A DNA stretch of 64,000 bases from an uncultured Bacteroidales bacterium (GCA_949294195.1 CASFGK010000009.1:62001-126000); one strand, 5' to 3'; positions 26,600-35,661 are shown, counted from the stretch's first letter. Numbers and translations are program-made. Notes: generated from the sequence alone by a model not told the origin.

Positions 26600-28431
26600 C
26601 TTTAAAGGAAAAAATATCGTTATTCCCGCATTCCCCCGGAGTCTACAGGTATTATGACTCCGAGGGAAATGTCATTTATGTAGGCAAGGCAAAGGATCTG
26701 CACAAAAGGGTCGCGCAATATTTTGTCCCGCCGGAACGCCTGACACGCAAGACGGCCATAATGGTATCCAGGATAGCAGACGCGCAGTATTCGGTAGTAG
26801 ATACGGAAGCGGATGCCCTGCTGCTGGAAAACAATCTTATCAAACAGTACAAGCCGAAGTACAATATCCTTCTGAAGGATTCCAAGACTTATCCGTGGAT
26901 TTGTGTCAGCTCCGGAGACTATCCAAAGGTGTTTCTGACCAGAAAGATTACCAGAGACGGGTCGAGGTACTTCGGTCCTTACAGTTCGGTGACGCATGCC
27001 AGAAATCTGCTTGAGCTCTTTTCTTCTCTGTATCCGTTGCGTACATGCAGTCTTAAAATCACATCGGAGGCGATTCTTCGCGGAAAATTCCGTCCTTGCC
27101 TGAATTATCACATAGGACGGTGTAAGGGGTGCTGTATCGGAGGGATATCCGTTCAGGACTACAACCGGAATATAGAAGAGATTGTGCATCTTCTGAAAGG
27201 GGGTGGCCGTGAAATGATCCGCCATTACAGGGACCTTATGTCCGAAGCTGCCGGAAATCTTGATTTCGAAACTGCTGAAATATACAGGCAGAAGATGCAG
27301 TCGCTGGAAAATCATTACAGCAAGTCCTTGATAATGAATACCCAGATGGGCAGCATGGATGTTTTCTCGCTGGTTTTCGATTCCAACGAGGCTTACGGGA
27401 ACTTCATGCGTCTTCGTGACGGGGCGGTTATCCAGTCTCTCAACCTCGGTTTCAAGATGAATATTGAAGAAGACCGGACTGAAGTGCTGGGAATGTTCAT
27501 CGCCGAGATCCAGTCCAAGTTCGGAGACCTGTCTTCTGAAGTCCTGGTCCCTTTCAGGCCGGGCGTTGATATTGACGGGGTGGAATTCAGGATTCCCCTC
27601 CGGGGGGACAAGCTTGCGTTGCTGGAGTTGAGCGCGAAGAATGCAAAGGAGATGAGATTCAATGCGCTGAAACAGAAAGAACATACGGATCCTGATGATT
27701 TCAGGCGCAAGGTGCTTGAAGAGCTGAGAGATGCAATCGGAATGAAGGAACTGCCTGTCCATATCGAGTGTTTCGACAACTCCAATATCCAGGGGACCAA
27801 TCCGGTAGCTTCATGTGTAGTCTTCCGGGACGGAGTGCCTTCAAAAAAGGATTACAGGCATTTCAATATAAAGACAGTGGTCGGTGCGAACGACTATGCT
27901 TCCATGAAGGAAGTCGTTAACAGACGCTATTCACGTATGCTTGCTGAAACTCCGGAAGATCTGCCTCAGCTTGTGGTGATAGACGGCGGCAAGGGGCAGC
28001 TGTCTTTTGCATATGAAGCTCTTGCAGAACTGGGCCTGACAGACAGGCTTACAGTGGTGGGCCTTGCAAAAAGACTGGAAGAAGTGATACGTGTGGGAGA
28101 TCCTTATCCGTTGTTCATAGACAGGAACTCGCAGGCGCTCAAGGTCCTGCAGAGGATCCGTGACGAAGCGCACCGGTTCGGGATAACCCATCATCGGAAC
28201 CGGCGAAGCAAAGCCCAGACAGAATCTGCCTTACGTGAGATCAAAGGTGTCGGCGAGAAGACAGAACAGAGGCTTGTTCTCCACTATGGAAGTGTGGCCC
28301 GCATAGCGGCAGCTCCGGCAGATGATCTTGCCGCGCTTGTCGGGAAGGACCTTGCGGTAAGGATAAAAACATATCTTAACAGCAGTTCAGACAGCGAAGT
28401 GTCTGTCTGCAAGGATACCGGAAGCCGATGA
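26596..28431 (+). CDS. uvrC: Excinuclease ABC subunit C
   Basis: At 611 residues, the usual UvrC length. Domains in order are the GIY-YIG nuclease (about 10-95) that makes the 3' incision, a Cys-rich loop (RPCLNYHIGRCKGCC near 165-185), the UVR motif (about 205-240), the RNase H-like endonuclease with HIECFDNSNIQGT and VVIDGGKGQLS for the 5' incision, and a C-terminal helix-hairpin-helix (EIKGVGEKTEQRL). The start is GTG, overlapping the tlpA stop (GTGA), so translation is coupled. Confidence 0.97.
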   Translation: MTLKEKISLFPHSPGVYRYYDSEGNVIYVGKAKDLHKRVAQYFVPPERLTRKTAIMVSRIADAQYSVVDTEADALLLENNLIKQYKPKYNILLKDSKTYPWICVSSGDYPKVFLTRKITRDGSRYFGPYSSVTHARNLLELFSSLYPLRTCSLKITSEAILRGKFRPCLNYHIGRCKGCCIGGISVQDYNRNIEEIVHLLKGGGREMIRHYRDLMSEAAGNLDFETAEIYRQKMQSLENHYSKSLIMNTQMGSMDVFSLVFDSNEAYGNFMRLRDGAVIQSLNLGFKMNIEEDRTEVLGMFIAEIQSKFGDLSSEVLVPFRPGVDIDGVEFRIPLRGDKLALLELSAKNAKEMRFNALKQKEHTDPDDFRRKVLEELRDAIGMKELPVHIECFDNSNIQGTNPVASCVVFRDGVPSKKDYRHFNIKTVVGANDYASMKEVVNRRYSRMLAETPEDLPQLVVIDGGKGQLSFAYEALAELGLTDRLTVVGLAKRLEEVIRVGDPYPLFIDRNSQALKVLQRIRDEAHRFGITHHRNRRSKAQTESALREIKGVGEKTEQRLVLHYGSVARIAAAPADDLAALVGKDLAVRIKTYLNSSSDSEVSVCKDTGSR

Positions 28432-29138
28432 AAAAGGATTTGAAAATACTTTCCCTGTATGATTTTTTCCTGATAGCAGGGATAATCGTTACCAATATCA
28501 TTTATTCCGTGCTGTCAGGAACTGTTGATATAATCGGTTCTCTGGCCGGAATTGCCGGAGTGTGCTGTGTCGTACTCGTAGCAAAAGGCAGTATCTGGAA
28601 CTATGCTTTCGGGCTTGTAAACGTGACTCTTTACGCGGTGATTTCCTACAAGGCGGCCTTGTACGGAGATGCAGCTCTGAATGCTCTTTACTACCTCCCG
28701 ATGCAGTTTGTCGGATGGTGGCAGTGGAAGAAAAGGGGAGCGGCGGTATCGATGTCTGCATCTTCTGAACCGGACCATGATGTCAGAGTGAAAGCCAGAC
28801 GGATGACACAGGTACAGAGACTGGTCCTGGTCATCGGCTCCGCTGTCCTGGTCTTTGCGGGAGGCCTTCTTCTGGATCGTCTCGGGGATCCTCAGCCATA
28901 TAAGGATTCGGCTACAACAGTATTAAGTATAATTGCACAAGCGCTTATGGCTCTGGCATTTATGGAACAATGGGCACTGTGGATAATAACGAATACCGTC
29001 AGCATAGTCATGTGGGTGATATGTGTTGCAAGAGGGGAGGAACATGCCGGATTCATGGTGATAATGTGGCTGTTTTATCTGCTTAACTCATTGAATGGAT
29101 TGAGGGTATGGTTAAAGCTCAGTAATAGCGGGTCTTAA
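28428..29138 (+). CDS. pnuC: Nicotinamide riboside transporter PnuC
   Basis: A 236-residue integral membrane protein with about seven helices and PnuC signatures: KGSIWNYAFGLVNVTLY near residue 55 and YYLPMQFVGWWQWKKR near 85-105, with WALWIITNTVSIVMW late in the chain. It imports nicotinamide riboside by facilitated diffusion for NAD salvage. A hydrophilic insert at about 105-130 is longer than in many members. It overlaps the uvrC stop by ATGA and is the last gene of the operon. Confidence 0.92.
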   Translation: MKKDLKILSLYDFFLIAGIIVTNIIYSVLSGTVDIIGSLAGIAGVCCVVLVAKGSIWNYAFGLVNVTLYAVISYKAALYGDAALNALYYLPMQFVGWWQWKKRGAAVSMSASSEPDHDVRVKARRMTQVQRLVLVIGSAVLVFAGGLLLDRLGDPQPYKDSATTVLSIIAQALMALAFMEQWALWIITNTVSIVMWVICVARGEEHAGFMVIMWLFYLLNSLNGLRVWLKLSNSGS

Positions 29139-29168
29139 CAAAAATTTTTATTTTCAGGATTTTTTACT

Positions 29169-29176
29169 TACTTTTG
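29169..29176 (+). promoter_or_regulatory. -7 element of acpP
   Basis: TACTTTTG matches TAnnTTTG 73 nt before the acpP ATG. The upstream TTG is not clear. Confidence 0.55.
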
Positions 29177-29249
29177 CACCCGATTTAGCACTCCGTGAAT
29201 CATAGTGTATACAAAATAAACTTAAATCATTAATTAAAAATTTACTATC

Positions 29250-29492
29250 ATGTCAGAAGTTGCAGAGAAAGTAAAGGCAATCATCGTTGACAAGTTGGGC
29301 GTTGATGAGTCTGAGGTAACAGAGACAGCAAGCTTCACAAATGATCTTGGAGCTGATTCTCTTGATACAGTTGAGCTTATTATGGAGTTTGAGAAAGCTT
29401 TCAACATCACTATTCCTGATGAGGCAGCAAGCGAGAAGATTTCAACTGTCGGTGATGCTATCTCTTATATCGAGAATGAACTGAAGAAATAA
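29250..29492 (+). CDS. acpP: Acyl carrier protein
   Basis: At 80 residues, acidic, with the phosphopantetheine attachment site Ser37 in [12 protein letters not shown]. It carries growing acyl chains in fatty-acid and lipid A synthesis. It is flanked by its own promoter and terminator and appears monocistronic; fabF, which often follows acpP in related genomes, is not present in the window. Confidence 0.98.
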   Translation: MSEVAEKVKAIIVDKLGVDESEVTETASFTNDLGADSLDTVELIMEFEKAFNITIPDEAASEKISTVGDAISYIENELKK

Positions 29493-29524
29493 GTCCATTC
29501 TTCGGAGTAGAAACCGGAAAGGTT

Positions 29525-29559
29525 AAAAAGAGGAGTACATGAAAGTGCTCCTCTTTTTT
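29525..29559 (+). terminator. Intrinsic terminator after acpP
   Basis: AAAAAGAGGAGTAC (29525-29538) pairs with GTGCTCCTCTTTTT (29545-29558), with one G-U pair and a T-run. Confidence 0.9.
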
Positions 29560-29565
29560 ATATAA

Positions 29566-29598
29566 AAGAAGCCGCCAATTTTACAATGGCGGCTTCTT
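29566..29598 (-). terminator. Terminator of the glycogen synthase-DUF4270 operon
   Basis: A perfect 12-bp stem, AAGAAGCCGCCA (29566-29577) with TGGCGGCTTCTT (29587-29598), lies just past the DUF4270 stop on the minus strand. Confidence 0.8.
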
Positions 29599-29613
29599 GG
29601 TATGATGGAGTTT

Positions 29614-31332
29614 TTATTTCTGTCGTACAGAATAAGTCACTTTAAAATAAGGGACTCTTCTTTCTTCAAGCGGCTTGGTTTCATCCGTATTGGCTTCAGG
29701 GCCTCTGAGGACTGCTCTATAGTACCTGTCCCTGTCCAGGATAGTCGTCGTGCTTCCCTGGGACTGGGCATTCTGCATGGCGCTGTAGTATGCAGCCATG
29801 TTGTAGTAGTTGTAGTAGTTGTTGTAGCCGTAATCTCCATAGCCGCCGTAGTATCCGCCGTAACCGTATCCGTAGCCGTATCCGCCGTAGCCATAGTTAT
29901 AAAGATTGTTGTAATACATGCTGTACTGCAGATTCTGCATGTATTCGCTTATGCCTTCCTGCTCTTCTTCGGACTGTTCTACAGCCAGAGTCAGCAGCCA
30001 TATGTCTTTTTCCTCATATTCCTTTACTATATCAGGATCATTCCCGTCATATTCGTCAAGTGCAAGAATCTGCTGCATATGGTAGCTGATATCAGGTGCA
30101 TATCTCTTATTTGACCTGTCAATATCTCCCTGATTTTCAGAAGAGGCGCTGGCGTCCGATATGCCGGCATAGCTTACAGACTCTTCATTATCTTCGCTGC
30201 TGCGGACCTTGCAGGTCGGGCTGAGCAAGGCCGGATAGCTGTCTATCTGTCCGTAGTCTGCACCGGAGTCGTAAGGAAGTATGATCGATGCTTTGTTGAC
30301 AACTACATCATTTGGATCTATGCCCTTTTCCTGAAGCATACCGATAAAGTTGTCTCTCAAGTACTTTGCCTTTATGACCGGTTTCAGTCCGCCACCTCCG
30401 TCCACGATGATTTCCGAAGCGGCCTTGTCGGTTGCCTTGCTGTCCAGAGTGCTGGTACTCAGATTGAGTGCGTACTGCGGGGTTACGGTCTCCCCGGAAT
30501 AGTAGTCTGTCGCTTCCTGTGTCAGAGAGAAGTCCTGTGCTCCATACAGGAACATGAAGGAGGTGTCACGTTTCCCTTTTCCCTCGAATTCCACATTTTT
30601 GACGGTAAGCGTCGCATATCCTCCGGTGAGGACATATTCGGAGAGATTGATTCCCGTAGCGAGCGAGAACAGATTTATTCTTCCTCCCGGTGTAGCAGGT
30701 GTATCCATGTCTATGTAGATACCCGGAAACACCTTCTGTGCGAAAGCACCCACCGAGTCATAGACTGATTTTTCCATCTGCTGGAGATCATCCAGAAATT
30801 CCGCCGCCCATGTACTGCTGAAGTCAAACGAGAGCGAGTCTCCTCCGTCGTATGTCGCCACATCGGCAATCCTGTCACCGACCTTGAGGCTTGACCCTAT
30901 ATAGCCGTCGCTCTTGTCTATCGGAGCTTCGAGAGCATAGATGTTTACATCCTGCAGTATTCTCTTCTGGTTCTCATGGATGAATGACATGGTGTCTTTG
31001 GCCATTGCAAAATGGAAGCGGACGACTTCCCCTCCCTTGCCGAAATCATACTCTGTTGCCGGAATCAGGGTGAATGCACTGCTTCTGGTGCATATTTCCC
31101 CGTCATCAGAACGTATCGCGCCTACTGTTACCCGGTCTGAGTTGTATCCTGAGAGCTTCTCTACCGGAAGCATTCCTATTTCCGTCAGGGGAAACTCATC
31201 TATATAGGTATTGTACCTCTGTTCGATAGGGATGAAATCGCTCCCTAGCTCTTCGTCGATGTATACGCAAGATGTTCCGCATGCCAGTATGCAGAACAAT
31301 GAAACCAATGCGGCACAGTGTCTGGAATCCAT
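29614..31332 (-). CDS. DUF4270 family lipoprotein with Tyr/Gly-rich segment
   Basis: About 572 residues from the ATG at 31332. The frame stays open further upstream, but that stretch is inside the preceding gene and lacks similarity. The lipoprotein signal ends near Cys22 (GTSC), followed by the DUF4270 opening (ELGSDFIP). The body is beta-rich. Near the C-terminus a 45-residue stretch is almost only Tyr, Gly and Asn (NYGYGGYGYGYGYGGYYGGY and on). DUF4270 is a Bacteroidota family of unknown function. It lies 1 nt after the glycogen synthase gene, a pairing known in the order, suggesting an envelope or storage role. Confidence 0.88.
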   Translation of the reverse strand: MDSRHCAALVSLFCILACGTSCVYIDEELGSDFIPIEQRYNTYIDEFPLTEIGMLPVEKLSGYNSDRVTVGAIRSDDGEICTRSSAFTLIPATEYDFGKGGEVVRFHFAMAKDTMSFIHENQKRILQDVNIYALEAPIDKSDGYIGSSLKVGDRIADVATYDGGDSLSFDFSSTWAAEFLDDLQQMEKSVYDSVGAFAQKVFPGIYIDMDTPATPGGRINLFSLATGINLSEYVLTGGYATLTVKNVEFEGKGKRDTSFMFLYGAQDFSLTQEATDYYSGETVTPQYALNLSTSTLDSKATDKAASEIIVDGGGGLKPVIKAKYLRDNFIGMLQEKGIDPNDVVVNKASIILPYDSGADYGQIDSYPALLSPTCKVRSSEDNEESVSYAGISDASASSENQGDIDRSNKRYAPDISYHMQQILALDEYDGNDPDIVKEYEEKDIWLLTLAVEQSEEEQEGISEYMQNLQYSMYYNNLYNYGYGGYGYGYGYGGYYGGYGDYGYNNYYNYYNMAAYYSAMQNAQSQGSTTTILDRDRYYRAVLRGPEANTDETKPLEERRVPYFKVTYSVRQK

Positions 31333-31333
31333 T

Positions 31334-32152
31334 TTACAGCTGGTCATAAAAACGGTTATATTCATCAATGTATGAGCCGTCCTCAAAAGATTTCGCATTG
31401 TAGTCGAGGACCGGCAGTCCGCTTTTCCGGCAGAATGAGTCAAGCTCCTTCGGAATGCTGTCCGATCCCATGATGACGGCATCGGAATATTTTGCGGCGA
31501 ATTCGGCCAGTTCGGTGCCTGTCGGATTTCCGGACAGCGGTATATCCTCTGCTGCAAGCCCGCCGAAAACGATCTTGTCCTTGAAATCACCGGAAAACGA
31601 GATGTCGTTTATATCGTCATAAAGCGACAGGACGACCTTGCTTCCCGAGAATATAGGGTCATCTATATAGGTTTTTTTCAGATATGCAGGAAGCACATAG
31701 GAAATCCACCCGTGACAGTGGATTATGTCCGGTGCCCACCTTAGTTTCTTTACAGTTTCCAGTACGCCTCTGGCAAAGAATATCGCTCTTTCCCCGTTGT
31801 CAGGAAAGAAGATGCCGTTTTCGTCCCGATAGATTTGCTTGCGGTGGAAATAGTCCTCGTTGTCAATGAAGTACACCTGCATCCTGGCAGAAGAGACAGA
31901 CGCTACCTTGATTACAAGAGGCCTGTCGACATCGTTGATTATGATGTTCATGCCGGAAAGCCGGATTACTTCGTGAAGCTGGTTTTTCCTTTCATTTATA
32001 CACCCGTATCTCGGCATGAACGAACGGATTTCCTTTTTCCTTTCCTGAATCCCCTGAGGAAGATACCTTCCGATGTTTGCAATCCGGCTTTCGGGAAGAT
32101 AGGGGAATATCTCCGAATTCACGAACAGCACTCTTTTAACAGAATCTCCCAT
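31334..32152 (-). CDS. Single-domain glycogen/starch synthase (GT5 N-terminal domain)
   Basis: About 272 residues from the ATG at 32152 (MGDSVKRVLFVNSE). It matches the N-terminal half of GT5 glycogen synthases: VLFVNSEIFPY, the PRYG segment, IFFARGVLE and DIIHCHGW. The ADP-glucose-binding C-terminal GT-B domain is absent. This short form is common in Bacteroidales, so the length is not damage, but whether it is catalytic alone is unclear. It is the first gene of a two-gene operon with the DUF4270 protein and diverges from ftsX. Confidence 0.88.
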   Translation of the reverse strand: MGDSVKRVLFVNSEIFPYLPESRIANIGRYLPQGIQERKKEIRSFMPRYGCINERKNQLHEVIRLSGMNIIINDVDRPLVIKVASVSSARMQVYFIDNEDYFHRKQIYRDENGIFFPDNGERAIFFARGVLETVKKLRWAPDIIHCHGWISYVLPAYLKKTYIDDPIFSGSKVVLSLYDDINDISFSGDFKDKIVFGGLAAEDIPLSGNPTGTELAEFAAKYSDAVIMGSDSIPKELDSFCRKSGLPVLDYNAKSFEDGSYIDEYNRFYDQL

Positions 32153-32179
32153 TTTACATTTAATAAGACAAAATCTCAA

Positions 32180-32217
32180 CAAAGGTAATTATTTTTTTTG
32201 ATAATTCACTATCTTTG
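32180..32217. promoter_or_regulatory. Divergent promoters of the glycogen synthase operon and ftsX
   Basis: TACCTTTG on the minus strand (32187-32180) and TATCTTTG on the plus strand (32210-32217) both fit the -7 consensus and lie back to back in an 83-nt gap. Neither has a clear TTG at -33. The plus box implies ftsX translation from 32236 with a very short leader. Confidence 0.6.
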
Positions 32218-32235
32218 GCGGTTGTTTGTTTTGTT

Positions 32236-33114
32236 ATGGGAAAAGGAGAAAACAGTATAATCAGCAGAAGGCTGGCAAATTCGTACCTTTCGTCAGTAAT
32301 CAGTATCAGTCTGGTACTGCTGCTTGTCGGCATCGCCAGTCTTCTCCTTGTCAACGCCAGGTCTGTTTCCGACTATTTCAAGGAAAACATGCAGGTTTCT
32401 GTCCTGATGAAGGAGAACGTGGATGAGGATTCCGCGAAAAAATTTCAGGAAAAGCTTGACAAAATGCGCTTCATCAGGAGCAGCGAGTTCATTTCCAGGG
32501 CACAGGGAGAAAAAGAGATGGCCGAGCTTCTCGGCAGTGATTTCCTGAGTGTTTTCGAGACGTCTCCGATACCGGTGTCAATAGATGTGACGCTGGATGC
32601 GGATTATGTTTCGGCTGACAGCCTGGAGATGGTGAAGAACGAGATTTCACGTTCCATGCTTGTTGACGAGGTCGTTTACCAGCGCTCTTTGGTCGACACC
32701 CTGAATGCCAATCTCAGCCGGATTTCAGCAGTGATAGGGGTGTTTATCATACTGCTTCTTTTCATTTCATTCGTTCTCATCAACAACACTGTCAGACTGA
32801 ATGTGTATGCCCGCAGGTTTACAGTGCATACCATGAGGCTGGTCGGGGCCACAAAGTCGTTCATAAGGGCGCCGTTTCTGGTACAGTCTGTATTTCAGGG
32901 CCTGTTTTCCGCATTCATCGCCATTATTGTACTTGTGGCCATTCTGTTTGTCGTCAGGAAGGAGTTTGTCCAGCTTTTCTCCGTGTTCCGTCTGGAACTT
33001 CTGCTTGTTGTCATGGGGATTGTCCTTGTATCGGGCGTGCTGATATGTTTCATCAGTACATGGTTTGTCGTCGGCAGGCTCGTATCGCTGAAAAAAGATG
33101 AATTGTATTATTGA
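32236..33114 (+). CDS. ftsX: Cell division protein FtsX
   Basis: About 292 residues from the ATG at 32236; the upstream start at 32215 would overlap the promoter. It has one N-terminal membrane helix (about 20-42), an extracellular domain that activates peptidoglycan hydrolases (45-165) and three C-terminal helices in a FtsX/permease domain (170-285, with RLVGATKSFIRAPF). FtsX works with the ATPase FtsE, which is not in the window. It heads the run ftsX-DUF3098-uppP-lpxH. Confidence 0.93.
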   Translation: MGKGENSIISRRLANSYLSSVISISLVLLLVGIASLLLVNARSVSDYFKENMQVSVLMKENVDEDSAKKFQEKLDKMRFIRSSEFISRAQGEKEMAELLGSDFLSVFETSPIPVSIDVTLDADYVSADSLEMVKNEISRSMLVDEVVYQRSLVDTLNANLSRISAVIGVFIILLLFISFVLINNTVRLNVYARRFTVHTMRLVGATKSFIRAPFLVQSVFQGLFSAFIAIIVLVAILFVVRKEFVQLFSVFRLELLLVVMGIVLVSGVLICFISTWFVVGRLVSLKKDELYY

Positions 33115-33115
33115 T

Positions 33116-33355
33116 ATGGAAAATTTTGCCATTACGCCCAAAGGGCTCAGGATGATGCTCGCCGGCCTTATTGTCATGATTGCTGGCTATGTCCTCATGA
33201 CAGGAGGCGGAAGTGACGATCCGCAGGTTTTCAATTATGCAATGTTTGATTTCAGGCGGCTGGTGGCCGCCCCGATTGTCATCATAGCCGGGATAGTCAT
33301 TGTAATAGTATCTATAGTAAATGTCTTTCCGAAGAAAAACGGAGAAAACCGATAA
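33116..33355 (+). CDS. DUF3098 small membrane protein
   Basis: At 79 residues, from the ATG at 33116, one nucleotide after the ftsX stop. Two membrane helices (about 10-30 and 48-70) are separated by a short polar loop containing DDPQVFNYAMFDFRR, the family signature. Found between ftsX and uppP in many Bacteroidota; function unknown, probably envelope-related. Confidence 0.85.
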   Translation: MENFAITPKGLRMMLAGLIVMIAGYVLMTGGGSDDPQVFNYAMFDFRRLVAAPIVIIAGIVIVIVSIVNVFPKKNGENR

Positions 33356-33361
33356 CGGGTT

Positions 33362-34174
33362 ATGGAATGGTTTGAAGCAATTATTCTCGGTCTGGTGCAG
33401 GGACTGACGGAATTTCTTCCTGTCAGCAGCAGCGGACATCTGATCATAGGCAAGGAACTTCTGGGCGTAGAGGCTGCAGATGACCTTGTTTTCGAAACCC
33501 TTGTCCATGCGGCGACGGTCCTGAGCACCATTGTCGTGTTCAGAAAACAGCTTTGGGACCTGATCCGCGGCTTTTTCAAGTTCCGGTACAATGACCAGAC
33601 CGACTATGTCCTGAAGATTTGCGTATCAATGATACCTGTGTTCATAGTCGGCGTATTTTTCAAGGATTTTGTAGAAGGTCTTTTCCAGTCCATATTTATT
33701 GTAGGCCTTGCTCTGGTGGGTACGGCTCTGCTTCTTTTTCTGTCTGATTCCGCTTCCGGCGCACGGCGCAGGACATCGTTGTCGGAAAGAAAGGGCTACA
33801 GGAACGGGATTTCCTACTGGCAGGCTTTTGCCGTAGGTCTCGGGCAGGCTTTTGCTGTCATTCCGGGACTGTCGCGTTCAGGGACTACCATATCTACCGG
33901 CTTGCTATGCGGAGTGAGAAGGGATGTCATGGCGCAGTTCTCTTTCCTCATGGTACTGGTTCCTATTCTCGGAGAATCGTTCCTGCAGCTTGTCGGAGGG
34001 GAGATGAGCGCATCTTCGGTCGGAGCTCTGCCGCTTGCGCTCGGATTCCTGGCGGCTTTCGTGTCCGGCCTTTTTGCATGCAAGGTCATGATAGCGCTTG
34101 TGAAGAAGGCCCGTCTCAGCTGGTTTGCCCTTTATTGTGCCGTGGTAGCTCTCCTTATATTCATTTTCGCTTGA
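33362..34174 (+). CDS. uppP: Undecaprenyl-diphosphatase
   Basis: A 270-residue BacA/UppP membrane enzyme that recycles the lipid carrier for peptidoglycan and O-antigen synthesis by removing a phosphate from undecaprenyl diphosphate. Both family motifs are intact: QGLTEFLPVSSSGH at 13-26 and PGLSRSGTT near 172, each holding catalytic Glu/Ser/Arg residues. Seven to eight membrane helices are evident. It lies 6 nt after the DUF3098 gene. Confidence 0.97.
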   Translation: MEWFEAIILGLVQGLTEFLPVSSSGHLIIGKELLGVEAADDLVFETLVHAATVLSTIVVFRKQLWDLIRGFFKFRYNDQTDYVLKICVSMIPVFIVGVFFKDFVEGLFQSIFIVGLALVGTALLLFLSDSASGARRRTSLSERKGYRNGISYWQAFAVGLGQAFAVIPGLSRSGTTISTGLLCGVRRDVMAQFSFLMVLVPILGESFLQLVGGEMSASSVGALPLALGFLAAFVSGLFACKVMIALVKKARLSWFALYCAVVALLIFIFA

Positions 34175-34182
34175 TCTGATTC

Positions 34183-34932
34183 ATGAAAGTCAGGAAATAC
34201 ACTTTTTTCGTCTCCGATGTGCATTTGGGCCTGAACGTTTCCGACCCTTGCGACAGGGAGGCCAGATTTGTATGTTTCCTGCGTTCCATACCGGCGGACG
34301 AGACGGCCGCACTGTATCTGCTTGGAGACATATGGGATTTCTGGTATGAATACAGGGATGTTGTTCCCAAAGGCTACGTGAAAGTCTTTTCCGCGCTGAC
34401 GGACCTTATGGATGCAGGAGTCAGGGTCTGTTTCTTTCAGGGAAACCATGACGTCTGGTCGTACAGCTATTTCGAAGAGCTCGGCATGGTAAGGCTCAGG
34501 CAGCCTGCCCTGGTAGAGATAGACGGAAAAACTTTCTGTCTGGGACATGGGGACGGACTCGGTCCTGTCCCGCTCGGGTACAGGCTTCTTCGCGGTATAT
34601 TCCATTGCCGGATCCTGCAGTTCATGTTCAGCATGCTGCATCCGTGGATAGCCTTCAGGCTTGGTAACGGATGGTCCAGGAACAACCGTCTGGCCAGACA
34701 TGAGGAGTATGTCTTCAAGGGTGAAAGTGAACCTCTGTACAGATTTGCCGAGGATTTTTCAGCGCGCCATCATGTGGACTATTTCGTATTCGGCCATTAT
34801 CATGCGGACGTGAGGATGAAACTGCCGACGGGCGCCGAACTGATAATTCTGAAAGACTGGATGGAAGGCTCTCCCTATCTGTATTTTGACGGGATTTCCA
34901 CAGTAGGAGGGTATTGCCAGAACAGAGAGTAG
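34183..34932 (+). CDS. lpxH: UDP-2,3-diacylglucosamine diphosphatase
   Basis: At 249 residues, a calcineurin-like phosphoesterase of the LpxH type: SDVHLG at 11-16, GDIWDFW at 48-54, GNHD at 87-90, a GHGDG segment and the C-terminal FGHYH. It converts UDP-diacylglucosamine to lipid X in lipid A synthesis. It lies 8 nt after uppP. Its last 58 nt overlap the 3' end of the convergent DUF4294 gene, so the two mRNAs are complementary there. Confidence 0.9.
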   Translation: MKVRKYTFFVSDVHLGLNVSDPCDREARFVCFLRSIPADETAALYLLGDIWDFWYEYRDVVPKGYVKVFSALTDLMDAGVRVCFFQGNHDVWSYSYFEELGMVRLRQPALVEIDGKTFCLGHGDGLGPVPLGYRLLRGIFHCRILQFMFSMLHPWIAFRLGNGWSRNNRLARHEEYVFKGESEPLYRFAEDFSARHHVDYFVFGHYHADVRMKLPTGAELIILKDWMEGSPYLYFDGISTVGGYCQNRE

Positions 34933-35642
34933 TAGAGGCCTTCGAATTCCCCGTTTTCCCATTTCTGTACCAGTTCCTCTGCCGGTCTGTCTTCGCCGTC
35001 GGGGTCGTACGGCTTTTTCAGATCAGTGCCGAACAATTTCGCTATCCCTTGCCAGAACCCTGCCGCCATACCGTTTTTATAGTCCTTGATGATGTTGAAG
35101 GATGATTTTCCCACTTCCCTGTCAATCAGTTTCATAAGCAGGGCTCCCTGGCTTACGGTAAGGTTCCTCATGGGCTGCTCGAACACTTCGAACAACTCTT
35201 TCTGCATCTGTGTGATGTATTTGTCCCGTTTCCCTCTTTTGAGATTGTCTGCAACGATGGTGCTGTCGACTTCTTCTACAAGATGCCTGGCGACAAGGGC
35301 ATATGGATATACTTTGCTGAAATTGTATACCAGGCGGTAATATTTTCTCCATTCCCGTCCCTTCTGGCGCGGGAGCTTCTGATACACCCGTGCGGCGGGA
35401 AGATTGTCGATATATACCGTATCTCCGTTTTCAACAATGAAAGGAAGGTAATCGCCCCCATCCTGAGTCTTCGGGCTGTCGGATCCGTCAGAAGAGACGG
35501 AAATCTCCTGTTTCCACTCCTCAAGCCTGATGCGTTCCTTTTTTCTTCCCCGGTTCTGGGCTGCCGCTCCGGTATCCACAAGCAAAAATGCCGCGGCAAC
35601 TACTATTCCTGCTATGATGAAAGCCGGTCTTTTTCCTGACAT
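34875..35642 (-). CDS. DUF4294 family exported protein
   Basis: At 255 residues with a signal peptide (1-28, GAAAQ). The DUF4294 core covers about 75-235: GDTVYIDNLPAARVY, the YNFSKVYPYA segment and DREVGKSSFNIIKDYK. Function unknown. It has its own promoter and ends inside the lpxH coding region on the opposite strand. Both reading frames look genuine, since each matches its family up to the C-terminus. Confidence 0.85.
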   Translation of the reverse strand: MSGKRPAFIIAGIVVAAAFLLVDTGAAAQNRGRKKERIRLEEWKQEISVSSDGSDSPKTQDGGDYLPFIVENGDTVYIDNLPAARVYQKLPRQKGREWRKYYRLVYNFSKVYPYALVARHLVEEVDSTIVADNLKRGKRDKYITQMQKELFEVFEQPMRNLTVSQGALLMKLIDREVGKSSFNIIKDYKNGMAAGFWQGIAKLFGTDLKKPYDPDGEDRPAEELVQKWENGEFEGLYYSLFWQYPPTVEIPSKYR

Positions 35643-35661
35643 GCGAAATCAAGTGAACGGA

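Noticed and set aside
26620-27762. Long open frame (about 380 codons) opposite uvrC
   Set aside because: uvrC is complete with all domains; the antisense product shows no domain or promoter.
31333-31590. N-terminal extension of the DUF4270 protein to 658 residues
   Set aside because: The extra codons lie inside the upstream glycogen synthase gene in another frame. A proper lipoprotein signal starts at 31332.
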